From: JAIRVZ01 sp031553415
GTDB lineage: Bacteria; Bacteroidota; Bacteroidia; Bacteroidales; Azobacteroidaceae
Direction: 5' to 3'
Assembly: GCA_031553415.1 (NCBI GenBank)
Contig: JAVBLO010000046.1
Coordinates: 1 to 64,000, forward strand
DNA: 64,000 bases
Both the position numbers and the translations under genes were made by a program. Below the pieces are notes generated by a model, which saw only the letters and a list, made by a program, of their open reading frames with translations, did not search any database and was not told the origin of the DNA. Each line of letters opens with the position of its first letter. The stretch's first letter is position 1. Of this stretch, positions 35,692-44,293 are shown in pieces.

Positions 35692-36162
35692 ACTGTTTTC
35701 AATGAACGAATATACTAATTTGAAAGCAATTCACAACGACGAGTTATAACGTCGGTCGCGTTAGTCGACTGTTTTCAATGAACGAATATACTAATTTGAA
35801 AGCAATTCACAACTAGCGGTTCGCGGTTCAAAACTGCGTGGGCACTGTTTTCAATGAACGAATATACTAATTTGAAAGCAATTCACAACGCACATCGACA
35901 AGGATGGTACAAGGTATTGACTGTTTTCAATGAACGAATATACTAATTTGAAAGCAATTCACAACAATTTTTTAAATCTTCTTTATTCCATGCGACTGTT
36001 TTCAATGAACGAATATACTAATTTGAAAGCAATTCACAACTGGAGTTAAAAAACTCGCAAAAGAAAAGCGACTGTTTTCAATGAACGAATATACTAATTT
36101 GAAAGCAATTCACAACAATTAAACTCATTTTGAATAATTTTTGATTACTGTTTTCAATGAAC
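35692..36162 (-). CRISPR. Type II-C CRISPR array, six whole repeats plus a split seventh
   Basis: Six identical 46-bp repeats start at 35692, 35768, 35844, 35920, 35995 and 36071. They are separated by spacers of 30, 30, 30, 29, 30 and 30 bp. A seventh repeat begins at 36147 but only its first 16 bp (ACTGTTTTCAATGAAC) remain; the rest lies at 44306 beyond the inserted element. In the minus orientation the repeat begins GTTGTGAATTGCTTTCAAAT, the form that pairs with the tracrRNA, so crRNAs are read from the minus strand. Spacers 1 and 2 are GC-rich and spacers 4 and 6 very AT-rich. Confidence 0.97.
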
Positions 36163-36278
36163 AAATAAACACTTACTTTTCAATGCTCTCTATTCTCTCA
36201 TAAACACAATCAAACAGGCGATAAACCATTTTTCCATTTCACTCAAAATGTATTTGAAAGCATTAAAGAGAAAGCATC

Positions 36279-36305
36279 GTTTATGCAATGTTTATGCAAA
36301 CAATT
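36279..36305 (+). promoter_or_regulatory. Left recombinase arm-type site (tandem GTTTATGCAA)
   Basis: Two tandem copies of GTTTATGCAA followed by AATT. The right end has the same 22-bp block at 44217-44238. An inverted copy, TTTGCATAAA, stands at 36383-36392 just before the recombinase start and may allow autoregulation. Confidence 0.55.
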
Positions 36306-36404
36306 CTTTTGCAAATATAGAACTTAATTTGATAAAAATCAGGATAATTTAGTTCTTTTGTGTGTTTTCAAAAAGTCGGAAATTTGCATAAAACAGAATG
36401 TTTT

Positions 36405-37661
36405 ATGAGGAGAATAACTCTAAATTTTGAAGTTGCAGCAAGACAAAAAAAGAATGGTACTTTTCCAATTTATTTGAGAATAACTGAAAATAGCATTCAT
36501 TTCAAATATGTCTTAGATGTTTATGTTTTGAATCGTAAAAATTTCAATGCACAAGCAAAAAAAGAGAGTTGGATTTCGTCCAAAGAACCGTATGCAAAGA
36601 CTTTCAACGAAAAATTATCAACTATCTTAGAAACAACACATAAAATAATCATCAAGTTAGAACTTCGAGGTGAATTATCGGCTGCAAATTTAATAAAACA
36701 AATCAAGGGCGGAAATGATTGTGATTCTTTTCTGGCATATTTAAGAAAAAAGCAACAAGAGTTCATGGATAAAAGGATGTACTCTTATTCAGAATCATTC
36801 TTATATCTGGAACAAAAGTTAAATGAATATACCAATAATCGAGATATATTATTTCGAGATGTAACTTATTCATTCATTCAAGGTTTCGTGCTGTTTCTAC
36901 AAAAGCAGTACACTAAAAAAGGATATTTGAAAGAATCGACAATTCACAGCATAGTATCAAGGTTCAAAACCATTTACAAATGTGCCGTTTTAGAAGATTA
37001 TATCTCAGGAAATCAAAGTAATCCATTTGACCGCATAAAAATAAAGAAAAATAAACCGATGAAAATAGCACTTTCCAGAGATGAATTAGATAAAATCAAT
37101 AGTTTGGACTTAGAAGAAAATTCTTCATTATGGCATGTGCGGAATTATTTCATGTTTGCAATGTATATGGCAGGTATGCGAATTAGTGATGTTATGAACT
37201 TAAAATGGGAAAATATCGAATCAAACAGATTAGTATATACCATGCAAAAAACAAAATTGCATTGTTCGTTGGCAATATATAACAAAGCTCAAGAGATATT
37301 GGATTTGTATAAAAAAGAAAATTGTGTATCATCAGATTACATTTTTCCAATTATGACTGTATATGAAAATAAACGAAAGAAAACGGATTTAACATTAAAA
37401 GAACTGTCCAACAGGCGAAAAGCAAGGACAACCAATATCAATCATCATTTGAAAATCTTAGTGAAAAAGGCTGGAATTGAGAAAAACGTCTCATTTCACA
37501 TTTCGAGGCACACATTTGCGACAATTGCATCTCGAACTGAAATAGGAGTTTATAATATCAGTCAGTTATTAGGTCATTCTAATATTTCAATTACTCAAAC
37601 TTATTTGAATGACATTAATGAAACAGTACAGGATAAAGCTCTTCAACGAGTTTTTTTGTAA
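36405..37661 (+). CDS. Tyrosine recombinase/integrase of the CRISPR-repeat element
   Basis: A 418-residue site-specific recombinase from ATG 36405. Residues 1-95 are an arm-binding-like domain (RRITLNFEVAARQKKNGTFP), about 100-205 a SAM-like core-binding domain, and about 215-415 the catalytic domain. Catalytic residues: Arg in AGMRISDVMNLKW, Lys region near MQKTKLHCSL, HISRHTFAT (HxxR), LGHSNISITQTY with the nucleophile Tyr. It is of the Bacteroidetes conjugative-transposon/Tn-like integrase group. It lies 243 nt inside the left end and is inferred to recombine the core TTTTCAATGAAC inside the CRISPR repeat. A longer upstream frame starting at 36360 is less likely. Confidence 0.93.
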   Translation: MRRITLNFEVAARQKKNGTFPIYLRITENSIHFKYVLDVYVLNRKNFNAQAKKESWISSKEPYAKTFNEKLSTILETTHKIIIKLELRGELSAANLIKQIKGGNDCDSFLAYLRKKQQEFMDKRMYSYSESFLYLEQKLNEYTNNRDILFRDVTYSFIQGFVLFLQKQYTKKGYLKESTIHSIVSRFKTIYKCAVLEDYISGNQSNPFDRIKIKKNKPMKIALSRDELDKINSLDLEENSSLWHVRNYFMFAMYMAGMRISDVMNLKWENIESNRLVYTMQKTKLHCSLAIYNKAQEILDLYKKENCVSSDYIFPIMTVYENKRKKTDLTLKELSNRRKARTTNINHHLKILVKKAGIEKNVSFHISRHTFATIASRTEIGVYNISQLLGHSNISITQTYLNDINETVQDKALQRVFL

Positions 37662-37782
37662 TCATGTTTATATATCAATATATGATAATAATAGTTATCA
37701 ATATAAGTAATGATATTTATTTGAAAGGTATTGATTATTAGTATATTTGAACAGAGTAATATTAAATTAAAAGTAAATAATT

Positions 37783-38775
37783 ATGAAATTATCAGTAAGA
37801 GAGTTTGATAAGGAATATATGGGTAGTTATATTCAAGATTACAAGGATGTTGGTTTGTATGAAAAGCCAAAAGAAATACCTGAGGGTTACATAGAGAAAA
37901 GAAAAATATTAAAAGAGAAGACGGATAAAAAAGAAATACTGCAAGTAAAGTTAGGACATTTTGCAGAATATGTGTTGAATGTATTGTCGGAATATGGAAA
38001 TCCAACTGATATTAGCAAAATAAAGGAAATAAAAGACTATAGAATGATTAATGGACGGATTTTATCAAAGCCGAATTTACACTTTATAAGTAATTCTGAT
38101 TATGAGCAAGTAAAGGAAATACTAAAGGGTTATCCAAATTTGGAATCATACGCTGATGACTTTGCACTAATGGTAGTATATGCTAAGAATGAATGTTTTT
38201 GTGGCAGAAAAACTCAAGATGATATGTTTGAAAGTCTAATACCAGAAAGAGAAAGAAGAAATGTACGAAATTTTTATGCGGATTTGGCTTCAATAGATAC
38301 TCAAAATATAACTATCAGTTATGCCCAGAAAGATGATAAAAATGGGAAGTGGGTAAATAAAAGAATGAAAATAGAGTCCCCGATATTACAGAAAATGATG
38401 TTATTCCAATTCGCAAAAGAGTATTATACATTTGTAGAAAGAGCCGATGAAGAATATTTTGTTTTAGAAGATGAAGTTAAACGATGTTCAAAAACAAATC
38501 CACAAGGTTCTTTGGGTCATGTGTACTCAAAGGCACTTGGAGCACTCATTCATATATATTGGAATTTCATGGAAAATGAGGGACTATTTGGAAATTTCAA
38601 AACAATTAAGGAAAAGTACTTGCTAATTGGTAAGTTACTTGTAATAGCAGGACATACTGATTACACTGAAGAATCAAAGCATTTAGGAGAGGCAGAGCAT
38701 CACTATAAACGATTAACGCCATATTGGTTTTGGGATGGAGGAAAAAGAAAATGGCAAGGGAAGAAAAAGAACTAA
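37783..38775 (+). CDS. Hypothetical protein of the integrative element
   Basis: A 330-residue protein starting MKLSVREFDKEYMGSYIQDY. No known family was recognised. It is charged and soluble, without signal peptide or membrane helices. A cysteine-containing segment NECFCGRKTQDDM lies at about 143-155, and the C-terminus is aromatic and basic (LTPYWFWDGGKRKWQGKKKN). It sits between the integrase and the HTH gene, where elements of this kind often carry regulators or mobilisation helpers. Function is open. Confidence 0.75.
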   Translation: MKLSVREFDKEYMGSYIQDYKDVGLYEKPKEIPEGYIEKRKILKEKTDKKEILQVKLGHFAEYVLNVLSEYGNPTDISKIKEIKDYRMINGRILSKPNLHFISNSDYEQVKEILKGYPNLESYADDFALMVVYAKNECFCGRKTQDDMFESLIPERERRNVRNFYADLASIDTQNITISYAQKDDKNGKWVNKRMKIESPILQKMMLFQFAKEYYTFVERADEEYFVLEDEVKRCSKTNPQGSLGHVYSKALGALIHIYWNFMENEGLFGNFKTIKEKYLLIGKLLVIAGHTDYTEESKHLGEAEHHYKRLTPYWFWDGGKRKWQGKKKN

Positions 38776-38862
38776 ATAATTCGATTTTAGCCGTATTTTA
38801 GTGCTGGTATATCGGAATTTTTATTAATTTATTTGTACTCACAACTTAAAAAAGAACAAGTT

Positions 38863-39153
38863 ATGAGTACATTTTTTTTAATTGAAAAGACGGATTTAAA
38901 AAATATCCGCAAAGAAATTCAAGAGTTAAAACAACTCATTGAAAGTAACCAATCAAAAGCAACAAACTGGATTGGTTCAGAGGAAGTGCCAAACTACTTA
39001 GGTGTAAGTCGTAAAACATGGCAAAGTTATCGAGACAAGAAACTTATACCATTTTCACAGATTGGTCGGAAAATAAAGGTTAAACGTTCTGACTTAGATG
39101 CTTTCATTGAAAGTGGTATGATAGGCAAACATGGTCAAATTTCTAAATTTTAA
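38863..39153 (+). CDS. Helix-turn-helix (excisionase-type) protein
   Basis: A 96-residue protein from ATG 38863. An N-terminal coiled coil (KNIRKEIQELKQLIESNQ) precedes an HTH_17/MerR-like domain: WIGSEEVPNYLGVSRKTWQS, then YRDKKLIPFSQIGRKIKVKR. Such proteins act as excision factors or control element genes in Bacteroidetes mobile elements. It lies 5 nt upstream of the replication initiator gene, suggesting an operon. An upstream start at 38833 would add ten residues but the Met at 38863 gives the usual N-terminus. Confidence 0.85.
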   Translation: MSTFFLIEKTDLKNIRKEIQELKQLIESNQSKATNWIGSEEVPNYLGVSRKTWQSYRDKKLIPFSQIGRKIKVKRSDLDAFIESGMIGKHGQISKF

Positions 39154-39157
39154 GATT

Positions 39158-40114
39158 ATGTTTGCAATGTATGATTATATCGAGATAGCGAAGTATCTGC
39201 CAAATGGACATTATAAGAACGTTAATAAGTTCGGAGAATTAGTCGACAAACATTCGCCGATGAAAGTCAGTTACAATAAAGAAGAATGTCTTTTGACCAT
39301 TAAGGGTAGTTTACCACACTTTATTCAGGGGCATAATTTTTGGTTTGATTTGAAAGGCGTAGAAAAAGCGATTGATAGGATTAGTGAATTGCTGAATGTG
39401 GATTTATATCATGCAGAAGTCAAGATTGTAGAGTATGGTGTGGTGGTTATGCCAAAGTTCACTATACAAAATTTTATTGATAATCATGTTCAGACCAGAG
39501 GATACAGGGAAGAAATTTACATGGGCAGAGGGAAAAACTACGTTAGAAATGACAAGGCGTACACTCTAAAGTTTTATAGTTTATGGGCAAATATTGACAA
39601 TTCATGGAATAAGGTAACACCTGAAATACGAAAGATGTTAGAAAATAGTCGGTGTTCCAGGGCTAATAATCCAATGCGTTATGAAATACATGGTAGTCCA
39701 AAAAAGATAATGGGGCTTAAGTTACTTGTTTCCGATTTGCTATCAGGAGATTGTGAAGACTGTTTCAAAGATGTACTATTTAAGAAGTATAAGCAAATAA
39801 AAAAATGGGAACGTTTGAATATTAACGGAATGAAGAGTCTAAACACTTCCAAAATTGCATTGACTTTGTTATCGGAAAAGTACAATCGCTTCCAAGAGGA
39901 GTTACTGAAAATGATTGATAGGACAGGTGCAAAAGAATGCTCAAAGAGAAGCAGAAAAACTCATATCAAAGAATTATGCAGAAAAATACCACATGAAAAA
40001 TGTTCTTATTCCATAGATGATTTACTCATTGAGACTTTGAATGAAAATATTATTGAGGCAAAAATAAGTGGCTGTGCGACATTCTCGATTAAAAACAATA
40101 ACAATTACAGATAG
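39158..40114 (+). CDS. Phage/plasmid replication initiator, gene II/X-like
   Basis: A 318-residue protein from ATG 39158 (or 39167). It resembles the phage replication protein II/X (Phage_CRI) family: an N-terminal MFAMYDYIEIAKYLPNGHYK, then FDLKGVEKAIDRISELLNVD and the MRYEIHGSPKKIMGLKLLVS region. Family members nick one strand to start rolling-circle replication of filamentous phages and small plasmids. The catalytic Tyr cannot be assigned surely. It suggests that the excised circle can replicate. A structured hairpin, a candidate origin, lies 270 nt downstream. Confidence 0.65.
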   Translation: MFAMYDYIEIAKYLPNGHYKNVNKFGELVDKHSPMKVSYNKEECLLTIKGSLPHFIQGHNFWFDLKGVEKAIDRISELLNVDLYHAEVKIVEYGVVVMPKFTIQNFIDNHVQTRGYREEIYMGRGKNYVRNDKAYTLKFYSLWANIDNSWNKVTPEIRKMLENSRCSRANNPMRYEIHGSPKKIMGLKLLVSDLLSGDCEDCFKDVLFKKYKQIKKWERLNINGMKSLNTSKIALTLLSEKYNRFQEELLKMIDRTGAKECSKRSRKTHIKELCRKIPHEKCSYSIDDLLIETLNENIIEAKISGCATFSIKNNNNYR

Positions 40115-40386
40115 CATGCTATTAGTCGGAATATGAAAGGATAAATAAAGGAAAAACACATGTCCAGCACTTATTTATTCAAGAAAATATTTTCCGATAG
40201 GGCAACACTCTAAAATCAGTGAAATATATTACATTTGCATCATAGTATTAATCATTAAAACGATTTAAAAGAAACAGACATCATTTTTTGAAATAAAATA
40301 TTGGATTTGAGTATTATTTTTTCTGTACTTGTAAAACTTCGACACTTTTATTGGTTATGCAGAGGAAAGAATATTCACGTGAAAAA

Positions 40387-40468
40387 GCGTGAGTGGTTCT
40401 TGCTGTGTAACCGAGGTAGTCGAAGACCTTACAAGCACAGTTTGAATTTAACTCACGCTACTTTTTTT
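40387..40468 (+). other. Nested hairpin with T-run in the element (origin, RNA or terminator)
   Basis: Three nested stems: GCGTGAGT/ACTCACGC (40387-40394 and 40451-40458), CTGTG/CACAG (40403-40407 and 40436-40440), AGGT/ACCT (40414-40417 and 40426-40429). A T-run follows at 40461-40468. It lies in the 441-nt gap after the replication gene. It could be a terminator, a small structured RNA or a single-strand origin. The rest of the gap shows no gene. Confidence 0.6.
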
Positions 40469-40555
40469 ACAAAAGTATTTTAGTTGGTGGACACAATATG
40501 GCATTCTTGAGTTTTAGCTTTGTGAAAAATTAGTTAAAACTTAAAGATTTCAATT

Positions 40556-41185
40556 ATGACACTAAAAGAAGCTGCTCAAAGAGCAAAGTTACCAACTGTT
40601 GAATTTGTACAAGAACAACTTAGTAAATTCGATTTGGAGGAGAATTATCAACATGAAGAGAGGGTTAAGCAAGAGATAATTCGTAAACTTGACCGTAATA
40701 GATATGAAACTATTCTATTGACAGTTATTGTGATAAACGAATTATATAGTACTCATATCATCAATAAAGTACAACTTGCCAAGCATATTTTCAATAATAG
40801 GCAGGAAATATTTTCTCTAATTGATAACGGAGATAATAAAGCTGTTGAAAGAGTTGCAAAAGGGCATGGAATTGGTTTGAAAAAAGAAATTAATTTTTAT
40901 TCTTTTGCTTCAAAATTCTGTTATTATTTCAATGAAAATGACTTTCCGATATATGATAGTTATGTTGAAAATATGCTTCGTATGTACAATACAATGGATA
41001 AATTCCACGATTTTATAAAAATAGATTTTAGGGATTATGGGAAATTCAAAGATATTATTGATAGATTTATGAATTACTATGGACTTAAAGCAGAACCACA
41101 CAAATTTACGATAAGGGACATTGATAAATTTTTATGGTTTTATGGTACAAGGGATGTACTTAAAAAGAAAAAGAATATGAATTAG
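40556..41185 (+). CDS. Hypothetical cargo protein upstream of the WYL regulator
   Basis: A 209-residue soluble protein. No family was identified. The segment KKEINFYSFASKFCYYFNEN followed by DFPIYDSYVENML resembles a motif seen in uncharacterised proteins near defence genes (a helical SFASKxC...YPIYDSYV pattern), but this is recollection only. The N-terminus MTLKEAAQRAKLPTVEFVQE is helical. It ends 11 nt before the WYL gene, so the two are surely cotranscribed. A -7-like TAGCTTTG is present at 40515-40522. It may be an effector or sensor controlled with the regulator. Confidence 0.7.
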   Translation: MTLKEAAQRAKLPTVEFVQEQLSKFDLEENYQHEERVKQEIIRKLDRNRYETILLTVIVINELYSTHIINKVQLAKHIFNNRQEIFSLIDNGDNKAVERVAKGHGIGLKKEINFYSFASKFCYYFNENDFPIYDSYVENMLRMYNTMDKFHDFIKIDFRDYGKFKDIIDRFMNYYGLKAEPHKFTIRDIDKFLWFYGTRDVLKKKKNMN

Positions 41186-41196
41186 CAACAATTTTT

Positions 41197-42165
41197 ATGG
41201 CAACGAAAAAAGATAAAAAAGATATTTCTGCAATTGCAGGTAAAATCAGATGTTATTTACTTATTATTCATAAGATTAAAGAGGAAAAATATGTAAGTAA
41301 AGAGGAATTAGAATCATTTCTTCAAGATAAGCTTCAAGTTTACGATTATAATATATATATCGGAACTTCATCACGAACAATAGACCGGAACTTTGCTGAT
41401 ATTGAAGAACTATTTAGAATAACTATAGATTATTCAAAAGCAAACAATGGTTACTATATTTCAAATGAATTTCCGGATATTGATTTTGAACGAATGTTAG
41501 AAGTGTTCGATTTATTGGAAACATTAACACTAAGTGATAAGTTGAAAAAAATTGTTTTTGCAGAAAAAAAGCAGAACAAGGGAGCAGAATATCTATCATT
41601 ACTCATTGAGGCAATCAAAAACAACATAAGAGTAGAATTCAAATATCGCAAATTTGACAATACTGTTACTAAAGAAAAACGAATAGTTGAACCATACGCT
41701 TTAAAAGAATTTAAAGGTCGGTGGTATTTACTTGCAGTTGAAGAGGGTGGTAGATTGGAAGAATGGAGAAAAATCAAGACTTGGGGATTAGACCGAATAG
41801 AGAATTTTCATTTAACAAACAATTCTTTCAGGAAAAACATAAATTTAAACATTGAGGAAGAGTTCAAAAATTCATTTGGTATTTTTTCTGATAAAGACAA
41901 AGAGGTTGAAGAAGTTATATTGTCATTTACACCAATGGGTGGCAAGTATAATGAATCATTTCCGTTGCATGAATCACAAGAAATATTGATAGATGATGAC
42001 AAAGAGTTCAGAATCAAACTTAATGTGAAACTAACTTATGACTTCATCATGGAATTGCTTTCACAAAGTGAGAAAATGAAAGTAATTGCACCAACTCATC
42101 TGAAAAATAAGTTGATTGAAATGCACAAAAACGCAATAAAATTACTTGAAGAAGTTGATAGTTAG
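41197..42165 (+). CDS. WYL-domain transcriptional regulator
   Basis: A 322-residue protein. An N-terminal winged-HTH-like region (residues about 10-85, KIRCYLLIIHKIKEEKYVSK) precedes a WYL domain (about 140-220: IRVEFKYRKFDNTVTKEKRI, VEPYALKEFKGRWYLLAVEE) and a WCX C-terminal extension (VEEVILSFTPMGGKYNESFP to the end). WYL proteins sense ligands or nucleic acid ends and often control phage-defence and CRISPR genes. Its position after the unknown gene at 40556 suggests that it controls this cargo. Confidence 0.88.
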   Translation: MATKKDKKDISAIAGKIRCYLLIIHKIKEEKYVSKEELESFLQDKLQVYDYNIYIGTSSRTIDRNFADIEELFRITIDYSKANNGYYISNEFPDIDFERMLEVFDLLETLTLSDKLKKIVFAEKKQNKGAEYLSLLIEAIKNNIRVEFKYRKFDNTVTKEKRIVEPYALKEFKGRWYLLAVEEGGRLEEWRKIKTWGLDRIENFHLTNNSFRKNINLNIEEEFKNSFGIFSDKDKEVEEVILSFTPMGGKYNESFPLHESQEILIDDDKEFRIKLNVKLTYDFIMELLSQSEKMKVIAPTHLKNKLIEMHKNAIKLLEEVDS

Positions 42166-42217
42166 CAAATTAATTACTAAATTTAAGGAAAGATATAACC
42201 ACTAAAATTGATTACAA

Positions 42218-42676
42218 ATGAAAACAAAATTACTATTATTGATTTCTTTTTTACTTATTTCAAGTATTAGTTTATTTTCTCAAGGTTATCTTGGGAAAAC
42301 AATATCACAAGTAAAAGAAAAAATGAAAAATGACTATCCAAATGTTAAAATCGGGAGTGTTACCAATAAACAAGGAAACATAACTTTATTCCAAGAAATG
42401 ACTGAAGTACAGCAATTGGCATTTTTTAATAACAAAGGTATCTGCAATCTCGAAAAGATGTATCCATTAACAGATGCTGCAACTGCTCAGATTTTACTTG
42501 TTATCAAATCTACAGCATACACTAATTATTATGATTCAAAAATAGACATTCATATTTATAAAATTAGAGTATCAGGAAAAGGCATTATCGAAGCTGATTT
42601 TTTGGTAGATAATAAAGGTCATTATGTCTTTGAACTGTATTATCTGAATTCAAAAGGGGAAAAGGATGATCTCTAA
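42218..42676 (+). CDS. Secreted hypothetical protein
   Basis: A 152-residue protein with a signal peptide (MKTKLLLLISFLLISSISLF then SQG). The mature part contains GYLGKTISQVKEKMKNDYPN and a beta-rich remainder ending YYLNSKGEKDDL. No family was recognised; the fold could be of the small lipocalin-like or PepSY-like kind, but this is not supported by a motif. It lies in the element cargo, 52 nt after the WYL gene and 35 nt before the next small gene. Confidence 0.7.
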   Translation: MKTKLLLLISFLLISSISLFSQGYLGKTISQVKEKMKNDYPNVKIGSVTNKQGNITLFQEMTEVQQLAFFNNKGICNLEKMYPLTDAATAQILLVIKSTAYTNYYDSKIDIHIYKIRVSGKGIIEADFLVDNKGHYVFELYYLNSKGEKDDL

Positions 42677-42711
42677 TTTAAATGTAATATTAAAGTATAA
42701 AACCAAGTTAA

Positions 42712-42951
42712 ATGACAAAAGAACAATTAAAATGGATTAAATACTATGGTTTAGATGGAAGTAAAGACGAGTTTGAGAAACTGAGTTTAATTCCAGACCA
42801 TAGTGAAGAAGCTAAAAAGAAAATGGAGGAACTTTTGGCAAGAGAAGACTCTGATTATTCTTATCACGAATTACAATTTCTCGGATGTATGGATTTACAG
42901 AAGTTAGCCTCAAAATCAGAAGTTGCAGCTTGGGAGTTTATGGCATTATAA
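42712..42951 (+). CDS. Small hypothetical protein of the element cargo
   Basis: A 79-residue acidic protein, MTKEQLKWIKYYGLDGSKDE onward, with a C-terminus LASKSEVAAWEFMAL. It has no signal peptide or membrane segment. Small soluble acidic proteins beside an ADP-ribosylglycohydrolase can be antitoxin- or immunity-like, but nothing in the sequence proves it. It lies 60 nt upstream of the glycohydrolase gene. Confidence 0.65.
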   Translation: MTKEQLKWIKYYGLDGSKDEFEKLSLIPDHSEEAKKKMEELLAREDSDYSYHELQFLGCMDLQKLASKSEVAAWEFMAL

Positions 42952-43011
42952 AACATTCAAAATTTTAAAATACAGTTCCACTTTATAATATAAGACTTGG
43001 ACGGAAAAGTT

Positions 43012-43974
43012 ATGATAAAAATGAATCAAAAGTCAACTTTACAAGACAGAATGCAAGACGGTTTTGTTCCAGAGCAAAAAACAACAGTTTCATTCAAAGA
43101 GGGATTTGAAAAAGGAACACCAATCAGTTCGGAAAAACTCATCAAAGAACTTGAACAAAACCGATTAAAGATAAAAGAACGAATAATAAACAGCATTTGG
43201 GGTTTCATACTTGGAGATTGTTGGGGCGTTCCGTATGAGTTCAAAAAGCCACAAGCAATAAAATTTAAGAAGTTCGACAGTTTTGGTACTCATAACCAAC
43301 CAGCAGGCACATGGTCAGATGATACTTCACTAATGTTGTGTAATATGGATTCATTCATGCAAGGAGTTTATTCTCAAGAAATGGAAATAGAAAACTTGAA
43401 AAAATTTCTGAAAGGAGGATATTCTATAAATAACCAACTGTTTGATGTTGGAAACGCAACTAAGCAATCAATATTTAATCCAAATTGTGACAAGTCCGAA
43501 TTTTTAGGAAATGGTGGTTTACTTCGTTGTTGGTTATTTGCTGCACTAATGTTGTCAGATGGACTTGATGAAGAAGAATTTGTAAAATCACTCAATTTAA
43601 CGCATTCAAGCAACGAAATAGCACTAAGTGCATGTAAGATATACTTTTCAATATTAACTTCATTGTGGAGAGGTTTAGAATGGGATAAACAAAGCATAAC
43701 CGATTACAATAACTGGAAAGAACAACCAAGCATTAAAAAATTGAATATTGATGGCACAATAGTAAATGCAGTTATCATCAGTATTGATTCTTTTCTGCAA
43801 AACAAATCAATTGAAGAAGTAATTCGGTTGGGTGAAGATACAGATTCTAATGCAGCAGTTTATGGTGCATTGTATTATGCCAACAAGAGTTTTCCGAAAA
43901 ATTACCAAAAGAAAATCAGGGATTACAAAGAAATTCAATATCGTATTGAGGTCTTTCTAAATCAAATATTATAG
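43012..43974 (+). CDS. ADP-ribosylglycohydrolase family protein
   Basis: A 320-residue protein from ATG 43012 (ATG 43021 is also possible). The ARH core carries GFILGDCWGVPYEF, PAGTWSDDTSLMLCNMDSF (metal-binding Asp pair) and the C-terminal GEDTDSNAAVYGALYYA. Both acidic metal motifs are intact, so the enzyme should remove ADP-ribose from protein, nucleic acid or small molecules. In phage-host conflict and toxin systems such enzymes reverse ADP-ribosylation. It is the last cargo gene; about 320 nt without a gene follow to the right junction. Confidence 0.9.
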   Translation: MIKMNQKSTLQDRMQDGFVPEQKTTVSFKEGFEKGTPISSEKLIKELEQNRLKIKERIINSIWGFILGDCWGVPYEFKKPQAIKFKKFDSFGTHNQPAGTWSDDTSLMLCNMDSFMQGVYSQEMEIENLKKFLKGGYSINNQLFDVGNATKQSIFNPNCDKSEFLGNGGLLRCWLFAALMLSDGLDEEEFVKSLNLTHSSNEIALSACKIYFSILTSLWRGLEWDKQSITDYNNWKEQPSIKKLNIDGTIVNAVIISIDSFLQNKSIEEVIRLGEDTDSNAAVYGALYYANKSFPKNYQKKIRDYKEIQYRIEVFLNQIL

Positions 43975-44293
43975 AATAGTTACATTAAATTTAACAATGG
44001 CTGTATTTCAATTAGATTGATTTGCAGCCATTTTTGCATTGACAAGAACACTAAAATGCTATACAATAGTTGTTTATTACATAAACTTTTACTATTTTTA
44101 AGTAGTATTTTTATCAATCAATTTATTAATCAAAGCAAATTGACCGCAATTTTGAAAAATCGGAAGAACAAGATTTCAGCAGAAAGTTCTATGTAAATTG
44201 AGAAAAATCTATCGTAGTTTATGCAATGTTTATGCAAAGAATTGGGAATGGCAATTAACTTATTGAAATACAACTATTTGAAATTGATTTATT
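43975..44293. other. Non-coding right end of the element
   Basis: No gene is seen. It contains the tandem GTTTATGCAA block at 44217-44238, matching 36279-36300 at the left end, and AT-rich sequence leading to the right core. Confidence 0.6.

Noticed and set aside
36180..36360. Further CRISPR units after the sixth spacer
   Set aside because: After ACTGTTTTCAATGAAC the sequence no longer follows the repeat; it is the left end of the integrative element.
40301..40483. 60-codon open frame in the element gap
   Set aside because: It runs through the nested hairpin and T-run and has no support beyond being open.
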